Program-made: the position numbers and the translations under genes
Assembly (NCBI GenBank): GCA_946122785.1
Contig: CAMGYJ010000007.1
Span: 36,543,587 to 36,607,586, forward strand
Length of the DNA stretch: 64,000 bases
From: Linum tenue
Lineage: Eukaryota; Streptophyta; Magnoliopsida; Malpighiales; Linaceae
Direction: 5' to 3'
The notes under the pieces: model-generated
What the model saw: the letters and a program-made list of their open reading frames with translations, nothing else
Databases searched by the model: none
What the model was told of the DNA's origin: nothing
Part shown: one piece after another, positions 57,115 to 64,000 of the stretch
How the letters are laid out: the number at the start of each line of letters is the position of its first letter
How positions within the stretch are numbered: the stretch's first letter is position 1

Positions 57115-58359
57115 GTGCAGGACATGACAGCGGGGAAGGCAATAAGATGGGGGACTAAGCGAGGTCGTGTGTTTGAGCTCACCACCCTCTTCCGTGGTGG
57201 TGTGGGGGATTTACCACGTCAACATGGCGTGCATGGTGGTGTAGCGGATGAGGGAGGTGTGTGTAATTGCTGGCTGGAGAACAAGGAGGCTGATCCCGAG
57301 CACCCACGGCCTGAGGATGAATCTCTATGTTCAAGTGCAGCTCCTATGTTTCTATCCTATACTTCTTTACATCGTTGTTTGACTTATTTTGTTGGTTTAT
57401 CATATTGGGATTTCTGGCATTGTCGTTTAGGCCACCCACATTATTCTAGACTTTTGTCGATGTTTAAGAATATATGGCATACGAGTCATGTTGTTTCTGA
57501 TCCTGGACATATTTGTGAGCAGTGTATTCAAGCAAAGGTAGCTCAACAATCTTTTTCAGCTAGTATAAATGAATATTCTGCTCCTTTCAATCTTGTTCAC
57601 ACAAACCCTTGAGGTTCATCATCGGTCACGTCTCGGGTTGAGTTCAGGTACTTCACCTTGTTCATCGATCATGTCACACAGTATACTTGGGCCTACTTCT
57701 TGAGGAAGAAGTCGAATTTATTATTAGCAGCCCGAGAATATCTTCAAATGGTTCATACTCAGTTTGGGAAACAAGTGAAGATCATCCGATCTGATCCTAG
57801 TGCTGGGTTTGTATCGAACCCTTTGCAAGAGCTCTTCCGGGAACGTGGAACCCTAGTGCAGCAGTCATGTCTCAGAGTTTCACAACAAAACCGTTTGGTT
57901 GACCGTAAACACATGCATCTCTTGGAATTAGTCCGAGCCATTCTGTTTCATTCGATGGTACCTCCTTCATTATGGGTTGAGGCGCTTCATACCATATCTT
58001 ATTTGATTAATCATGAAATTACCCCCGTTCTTCAGTAGCAGAGTCCATTTCAGGCTCTGTATTCGCGGTTGCCTAAATATTAATGGCTTCTCGTGTTTGG
58101 TTGTGTTTGTTCGGCACGTGAACGTACAAAGCCCACTCCTAAGGAAGCAAAATGTGTGTTCGTGGGTTACAATGAAAAAGATAAGGGCTATGTGTGCTAT
58201 GATATCGAACATCAGCGAATCCTTATCTCTTGTCATGTGGTGTTCGTGGAACATCTCTTTCATTATGGGTCTACTTCAACGCAGGACTCTCATGACTTGG
58301 ACTTTCTTCATACCTTACCATCCTTTCATAAAGCCTCACCTACCCCTGTTCGGCGGTGA
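57115..58359 (+). pseudogene. Ty1/copia integrase fragment
   Basis: The + strand encodes a GAG-pre-integrase zinc-binding region (FWHCRLGHPHYSRLLSMFK then CEQCIQAKVAQQSF, 57415-57560). The integrase core follows: FIDHVTQYTWAYFLRKK (57661), IIRSDPSAGFVSNPLQELF (57781), QQNRLVDRKHMHLLELVRAIL and ECVFVGY-like AKCVFVGYNEKDKGYVCYDI (58150). Relative to the D-D-E family pattern the first Asp position reads VHTNP and the last Glu position reads VDRKH, so it cannot be active. A stop at 57610 and another near 58036 break it. The first 77 codons of the open frame (57115-57345) do not look like retrotransposon sequence. Confidence 0.85.
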
Positions 58360-58419
58360 ACTTATCTATCCTCTTGAAGTGTATAAATCAAGGACCTCTT
58401 CCCCTATTTTATGAGAGCT

Positions 58420-58810
58420 GATTTTGAGATAGAAATTTCTATTTTAGAGAGAGAGAGGGAGAAGAGAGAGAAGCTGAAGGAAGGAGAAGAGGAGAAGAAG
58501 GATAAGGAGGAGAAGCTAGAGGAGAGGAACCATCTTCTTTAACATCAAGCTTTCCCCCAAATTCTGCTATGTATCTTCTTCCCTCCTTTATGGAGTAGTC
58601 TCTTAAGATACTAGGGGTTTTAACCCCCAAACCTTAGCTTTAGGGCTATTATGTAATGAATGAATATGTTAGGGGTTTGAATGGATGTGTTTGTCTAGTT
58701 GATTTTAATGCTTCTTCTAGCTTTAATTATGCTTGGGTAATTTTACTTAGTCTTCTCTACTAGCCTACTTGAGCTTCTACACAGGGCACAGATTTTTAGG
58801 GTTAGACGAG
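58420..58810 (+). repeat. Possible LTR remnant before the third Athila-type element
   Basis: A GA-rich stretch, then TATGGAGTAGTCTCTTAAGATACTAGGGG, which resembles in layout the leader-like part of the Athila LTRs (compare 18390-18425 and 59550-59600). No boundaries or TSD could be set. Confidence 0.3.
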
Positions 58811-60255
58811 TGATGACTCGATATTTTCACATGTTTTCCCCTTTGTTTCTTGATCGTTTGAGCTTTAATTATCGCGGCTTTGGACTATTTTACGCTAGGT
58901 TGTGTTCCTTTGTCACATTTAAGGTCCTAGCACATAAAGTGAAGCATAGACGCAAGTTTCAAGTCAATCAGAGATCAATTGGCGATTAGGGAGAAGAAAC
59001 TCGGGCATGACCTGAAGAAGAATGGATTTCTACCTCACTTTATGGACAAATAATCAGGTAATATTGTTATGAAAAGAAAGAGGACGAGACTACGAGCGTA
59101 TGGGTTCAAACGGCGACTAATTTGGAGTCCGGACGAGGGAGAAACGAAGCTTTGAACAGGAGCGGAGGAAGAATTACGGGCAGGAGAATTACGACCGTAT
59201 TTTCCCCTCCCATGCCCGTATTTTCACTGCCGAGAGGAGCTTTGGGTGCGCTGAAACTTAACCAAAAACGCGTGTTTTGGGCAAAATACGGGCATGGAAG
59301 AATTACGACCGTAATTCAGTCCGTAATTCGCCTAGAATCGGGTTTTTGAGGCATATTCGAGCCAAAGGAAAGGGAGAGCTGGGTTTTGGTTCCCAAACAC
59401 CCAAGGGACGAACCCTAGAGAGAGAGAGAGAGCAACTTGGGAACATTCTTGGAGCTATTTTGGAGGATTTCTTCGCCATTGGAGCTCGGGAATCAAGCTT
59501 GGAGTTGGAGATTAAAGATCTAGATCAGATTTCTGCAGTCTCTCTCTTCTCTATGGAGTAACTTCCCTTCACTTAGGTTATGAGGAACCCTAGCTATGTT
59601 TGTTTGATTGGATGATTGTATGAGTACTCTTACTTGATAATATTGAGTTCATATTCAATCTATGCATGTTTCAGGATTCAATTCTGCTTTAGTCGAGATT
59701 ATTGATTCTGCTTTGATCCTATGAGAGCGAATACCTGATTAGGTCGATAGAGCACCATAGATTGATAGTAGTGGATCGATTACTTTAGTCGAGGGTTGAT
59801 TCACTGCTTTTTATCGATTGAGAACCTCATTCGATAGAGGGAATCTAGTTCAGAACGCCTTGATCGGTTGTTCTAGAGAAGGATACGTCCCTCTAGGCAT
59901 TGACTCAAGAGGGCCTTGTTCCTTTAGTCGAGACTCAAGGTCTAGTAAAGGATTCTCCGCATTGTGAATGAAAGTGAAACAAGTTAGAAATCATCAATCG
60001 TTAATCTGGCTACTGGCTAGGGGGAATCATACCTAAGTGAGTTCCCAAACTGTAATTAGATTAACCTTAATTGTAGTGTGTTAGAGTAGTTTTAGTTCTT
60101 TCATCTTAATCTGGTTTGCTAGATAATGAACTGAAGCTGAGTAATAGTAACTCTAGAGACCCGTGCATTCGATATTTATTACTTGAGCCACTATACTGCA
60201 GTCCCTTTCATTGGTTACACTTGGCCTATGTTAGGTGTTGTGTCATAGCGAGTCA
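58811..60255 (+). repeat. 5' LTR of the third Athila-type element
   Basis: It probably starts TGATGACTCG and ends GCGAGTCA, the same last eight bases as the outer element's LTR at 24002. It shares TTTTACGCTAGGTTGTG and the segment before the end (GGTTACACTTGGCC.ATGTTAGGTG) with the LTR at 3402-4964. Palindrome ATTACGACCGTAAT lies at 59302-59315, with related half-sites at 59170-59220. The start is inferred because the partner LTR is outside the window. Confidence 0.7.
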
Positions 60256-60261
60256 AGTTTT

Positions 60262-60279
60262 TGGCGCCGTTGCCGGGGA
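60262..60279 (+). promoter_or_regulatory. Primer-binding site, tRNA-Asp type, third element
   Basis: TGGCGCCGTTGCCGGGGA, six bases after the LTR, identical to the site at 9645-9662. Confidence 0.9.
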
Positions 60280-60536
60280 ATTTCTAGATTATTAAGAAAG
60301 GCAGAAGTTTGTTACTTTAGCGTTTTTGTTTTCTTTTCCACCCTTGCTTTTCACTTGGGTGTATTTGTTGCAGATCTGAATCATGGATCCTCATGGTTTC
60401 TCCAACCATTGGGGGTATCAACCACCATCCGAGTGGTATTACCTCGAGACTCCCTGGAGTAATCAAAGAGGAGAAGACTATGGATTCGGGTTTCAGTACC
60501 AACCCCCTTACTATGGAGAACAATCAGACCCCTGGG

Positions 60537-63008
60537 TAGGGGTGAAACTGGGCCAAACCCAGCCCTGACCCTGTCACTACCCAAAAAAACCCAACCCTGT
60601 ATGCTCAAATATTCGGCCCGACCCGGCCCAACCCAATTCTCATTTGGCCCTGTATGACCCTATTGGGTCGGGTCGGGATGGGTCGGGTCGGGTCATAGGG
60701 TCGGCCCAACTTCTTTTTATACAATATTAGCCCACTTAATTATTTAATATCAAATTAAATTTAAAAAAAGTGCAGATATATACTAGAAAATTTAAATGAG
60801 TTTATAAAAAAATATTTAAACTAATTCACAAAATAAAAGTTTGATTACAAAAATTCCAACTAATTCCAGAAAATTTAAGTTACTCCAAATTCCTATACCA
60901 AAAATCCTAATTACTTTGCTCTTCAAGTCTGGTTAATTACTCTGTATCTGTGGGTGAATCATCACCTGCGCATAATAACATAAACAAAAGGAAAATTTAA
61001 GCAAATTCTTCATCTTTTGTACTATTTTAAACAAGTAAATTCTTCATGGCAAATTCTTTTGGGGAAAGCCTAACAACCAAGTGAATTTTGATTGAACATG
61101 ATTTATACCCCCAAAAGAAGATTACCTAACTCTTCCTCATTTTATCTCCTGGTCGTGAAAAGTTGCAATGTGGACTCGCTTAAACACCCCAACACGCCAC
61201 CCCCTTGGATGTTGGCACTACTTGCATATTTCACGTCAGAGATGAAGCTCCTGCTGTGGGATGTCGGAAGGCACTGATTAAATGCAAACAATGGCAGCTC
61301 CTGCAACAGCAATCCGTGTGTAGCTTCATCCCCAGACACAAACAAACAAGGTTGCTGCTGCTCTTTCTGGCATATGATGGTGCATAATATGCTGCTGCTG
61401 CCTGTTCTCTTCAAGTGGAGATGAGAACCCTTAATTCCTTGCCCAATAGCTTGGGAGGACTGGCTGACAAATGGTTGTGAACCAGTAGCAGCAACTTCAT
61501 AGGATGGTAATGTATCAACCTTGGGACGATATGATGCTACAATGTTCTCAGTGGTTGGACAGTGTGCTAGAGAGATGCAGACTCCTTGATTTCCAAAAGA
61601 TGGGTGAAGACATCGACATATATGGCTTGCCATGAAGAAGATAGGCAGCTTTCAGTTAAGTCAGGAATCAAGTAAATAAACAATAACCAACTTTTAAGTG
61701 AAACCAGCAATCAACTAAACCAGAACCGACGAGTAGTTAACCATTCATCAGTGAGACCAAAGGATCAAATAAATTCGGTAAGGCGCAAGGCTCAACTCAT
61801 GATTGATCAGCATCTGCTTTAAGCATATAAAAACATATGTATCCCTAACAGAACAACAAGGTCACACACATCTTAAGGATACTTAATCCGATCCTTGATT
61901 AAGAACGCCTATTATGACAGACTAATTACACTAGACGGGCATAGATACCAAAAATGACGAGATAAAGCCAGAGTGAAGTTGGCAGGGGTAACTGTAATTC
62001 CATTGAGCTTCCTAACAACCATCATGGTTCAGTTACTTTTTCTTGCTTCTAAGCTTACCTAGTGAAATAATATTATGGGTTATCCTTGATCGTTCAATTC
62101 CTCTAGTTTCCACCACCTAAAGAAGTGAAACTAGCTAGCTAGCTCTCGATTCAGTATCCAGACGAATCAAATAACAGTATATAGCAAAACCCATAGAGAT
62201 CTGCAGAACAACGAAACAAAAGTAAATCTAGCTAGCTAGTAAGATTAGTTACCCTGGATTAATCAGACGAGAATACATCAGTTTTTAGATTTAACCCAGA
62301 TTAGAAGTCAAGCGCAGGACTGATTCAAGCAAAAACACCCGTCACTGCCTGTTAGTGCCCAATTATGAACCACAGGCGGATCAAGCAAACACCATAAATG
62401 GCAAAAGCAACCACCGCAAATCAACTGCTTATATAATTGATATTTGATAAGGAATCGTGTAAATAATTAAAAAGGTACCTGTTGGGTAGTGGAGTCGTTT
62501 TCGTCCAACCGTGAGCGACGTGTACGTTCGGGCGGCGGGGCGGCCTTCTGTAAGAGACCGCCGAGGCCGAGGGGAAGCAAAATCCGGTGAGACACACCGC
62601 CAAAATATAGGCCAGAAGCAGGATCAGCCGCCGTCGGCGACCAACCAAGCAGGCCGAGGAGAAATTTCCGGGGAGAAAAGGGTCACTTCTGTTTTGGATT
62701 TACTTCTGGAGAAATCGTCGACAATGGCGTCCGGGGAAGGGATTCGAAAACTCGCCGGCGCCACTATTGCGAGGAAAGAAGAGATGAGCCGAAATGGGTT
62801 AGGGTAATTAGAGACTTAGGGTTAAAATGGGTCAAAATGGGTCAAAATGGGTTTTAAGGGTAAAACCCAAAAATACCCTACCCTTTTAGGGTCAGAATGT
62901 GACCCGGTCCTATTATGGCCCTAAAGACTAATTTACCCTACCCGACCCACAGGGCTGGGCCGGGCCGGGCTGGGCTGATGGGTAGTATGGGCCAGAGTTA
63001 CAGCCCTA
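60537..63008. mobile_element. Non-autonomous hAT transposon, 2472 bp
   Basis: The ends are TAGGGGTGAAACTGGGCC on the left and the reverse complement of TAGGGCTGTAACTCTGGCCC on the right. A perfect 8-bp TSD, CCCCTGGG (60529-60536 and 63009-63016), fits hAT. Subterminal regions are rich in GGCCCAACCC / GGGTCGGG motifs. No transposase. The interior has a probable captured host fragment at 61142-61633 and a GC-rich segment around 62500-62800 that looks like a gene leader. Confidence 0.9.
61142..61633 (-). pseudogene. Captured host gene fragment in the hAT element (WD40/RFWD3-like?)
   Basis: A 163-codon - strand frame includes NIVASYRPKVDTLPSYEVAATGS, IGQGIKGSHLHLKRTGSSS, LFVSGDEATHGLLLQELPLF, SFISDVKYASSAN and GVLGCLSESTLQLFTTRR. 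The spacing of SGDEAT, DVKY and GCLSE-LQLF motifs recalls the C-terminal beta-propeller of plant RFWD3-type E3 ubiquitin ligases, recognised from memory and not searched. It is free of introns, so it may derive from a last exon or cDNA. There is no gene-like upstream region. Confidence 0.45.
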
Positions 63009-63485
63009 CCCCTGGGCATATCAAGAACAACCTCCTTATCAAGAAGAATTCCTCCCACAACCAGAAGGGCCATCGGAGCTGGAGTTACCCATGGCGGCCT
63101 TCACGGGCCATTCTGCAGAGCCATGCTACACTCCACAACTAGATCCAAATTGTGAGTTGAGGCTTCTCATGGAGCAATTTGCTCGAGACAGTGAGAGATC
63201 ATTGTCTAGGATGGATCTTTGTACCCAGGCCTATCGTGAAACAGAGGAGATCCTCCTGAGCCTTAAGAAGAGCGTCGATGATCTTGGGAGATCTTGTGCA
63301 CAACCTGCTCCAGATCACCCTTCTGCTACCATACTAGAAGAGGAGGAGGAAGAAGATGGCTACAAGGACATTGTGGAGCACACTGAAGTTGTCACGGATA
63401 GCTCCGTGATGATCATGATCAGGAATGTCCTGTCGTAGCCGACCACACCTTCCCGCATCCCAAACTGAGATTTGAAGAGGCGGGC

Positions 63486-63920
63486 ATGAGTGAGGAGATG
63501 CAAGAAGATCTCATGAAAGAAATTGCTTGGCAACTTGCTCTCCAAACCGTGCTAGAAGAAGAAGAGCGAGAAAGGGTGCAGAAAGAAGTTGTGGAGGGTG
63601 ACGAAAGTGAAGCAGAAGGAGTTCTTGATCATTTCCCAAGGGTGATACCACTTGAAGAAGAAAGGGAGGTTAAAGAAGCAATTGGCGTCCAGGCTGAGGA
63701 CGGAGTTGAGGTGGAAGAGGCTTGCACCGACCATGAGTTACATGTGATATCTCCATCAAACTTCAAGGAATTGCTTAGCAAGGACCCATTTGCAGTGTCT
63801 CTTTGCCAGACCAAGGCCACATCGACATCGGTCCCTCTTGGTGGACGCGATGGTGGTAAATCGATGTTGTCATATCTGGTTTGGGGCAATGAGACGAGAG
63901 AAGAGAAGAAGAGGTCTTGA
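63486..63920 (+). pseudogene. Continuation of the gag-like protein of the third element
   Basis: In another frame after the stop at 63438, it encodes a very acidic helical stretch (EMQEDLMKEIAWQLALQTVLEEEE) and then ACTDHELHVISPSNFKELLSKDPFAVSLCQTKA. Charge and composition match the preceding ORF, so I take it as the same protein after a frameshift. Family unknown. It ends at TGA 63918-63920; 63921-64000 is unassigned. Confidence 0.5.
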
Positions 63921-64000
63921 GGGTGGAGACGTTATCTGCATCAAGTGCATGAGCCTTCATCACCTGCCACACCACATGCTCGTGACTTGAGACTCCACCT

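Larger units (their letters stand above)
60383..63438 (+). pseudogene. Gag-like ORF of the third element, split by a hAT insertion
   Basis: It starts at ATG 60383 with an aromatic/proline-rich N-terminus (NHWGYQPPSEWYYLETPW) and is open up to the hAT at 60537. The reading resumes at 63017 in the same frame, once one copy of the 8-bp duplication is discounted, with a helical stretch (LRLLMEQFARDSERSLSRMD) and an acidic run, and stops at 63436-63438. It resembles the helical region after the zinc knuckle in Athila Gag, but has no gag core or knuckle. I cannot name a known family. Confidence 0.6.
58811..64000 (+). mobile_element. Third Athila-type element, 5' part, running off the window
   Basis: A probable LTR (58811-60255) is followed by a perfect tRNA-Asp primer site and a gag-like ORF that continues towards the right edge. 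No protease or RT is reached before the window ends. The LTR shares motifs with those of the other two Athila-type elements but is not a copy of either. It is interrupted at 60537-63008 by a hAT element. Confidence 0.75.

Noticed and set aside
62421..62648. Small protein with a hydrophobic, signal-peptide-like start
   Set aside because: Arg-rich frame in the GC-rich hAT interior with no homology I recognise and no context as a gene.

Overview
The window is nuclear DNA of a flowering plant, probably a eudicot; I cannot name the species. The evidence is one intact four-exon SWEET sugar-transporter gene with plant splice sites, and plant-specific transposon families: Athila-type Ty3/gypsy, LINEs with DUF4283-like ORF1, CACTA, MULE, hAT and Helitron. 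Nothing suggests bacteria, organelles or CRISPR. Apart from the SWEET gene and a broken relative of it, almost everything recognisable is a mobile element or its remains.

Region 1-24002 is one old Athila-type retrotransposon on the + strand, split by later insertions. In order it has the last 43 bases of its 5' LTR, a tRNA-Asp primer site, a gutted gag, protease, RT, RNase H, integrase, a 3' noncoding tail, a polypurine tract and the 3' LTR. Its catalytic motifs are lost. Four elements nest in it, each with an exact target-site duplication (TSD). (1) 3402-11231, - strand: a young non-autonomous Athila-type element with near-identical 1563-bp LTRs and one intact 923-codon gag-protease ORF that ends in an integrase-like tail; it sits in the integrase gene, TSD ACTAC. 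(2) 12350-16207: a CACTA element, TSD ATG. It carries (3) 12887-14594: a Mutator-like element with about 425-bp inverted repeats, a 10-bp TSD and a captured ARM-repeat-like fragment. (4) 19031-23771: a chromovirus-like (Tekay/Del style) element with 2-kb LTRs and only about 820 bp inside, in the outer 3' LTR, TSD CTTTC.

Region 24003-33300 is AT-rich and gene-poor. It holds MITE-like sequences, a non-autonomous Helitron (26225-27755), a fold-back element beside TA repeats (28851-29255), a possible LTR terminus and a decayed LINE (30583-32570, - strand).

Region 33300-52060 holds a nearly full-length but broken LINE (33345-38825, +), the intact SWEET gene (40410 to 39146, -), LINE pieces at 43683-46028 arranged tail to tail, and a SWEET pseudogene (47955-51107, -) split by a 5'-truncated LINE (48457-51061) with a 7-bp TSD. 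The two SWEET loci lie on the same strand, which fits a local duplication followed by loss of one copy.

Region 52060-64000 is again retroelement debris: an Athila remnant on the - strand (ORF1-like, RNase H, RT, protease, gag), a Ty1/copia integrase fragment on +, and the 5' part of a third Athila-type element on + (LTR 58811-60255, tRNA-Asp primer site, gag-like ORF). Its gag-like ORF is split by a non-autonomous hAT (60537-63008, 8-bp TSD) that seems to carry a host WD40-type gene fragment.

The strongest candidates for something undescribed are the gag-protease-integrase-tail element at 3402-11231, the ACGGCCGT-centred palindromes shared by three distinct Athila-type LTRs, and the second polypurine-tract-like motif found downstream of the coding region in two of these elements.
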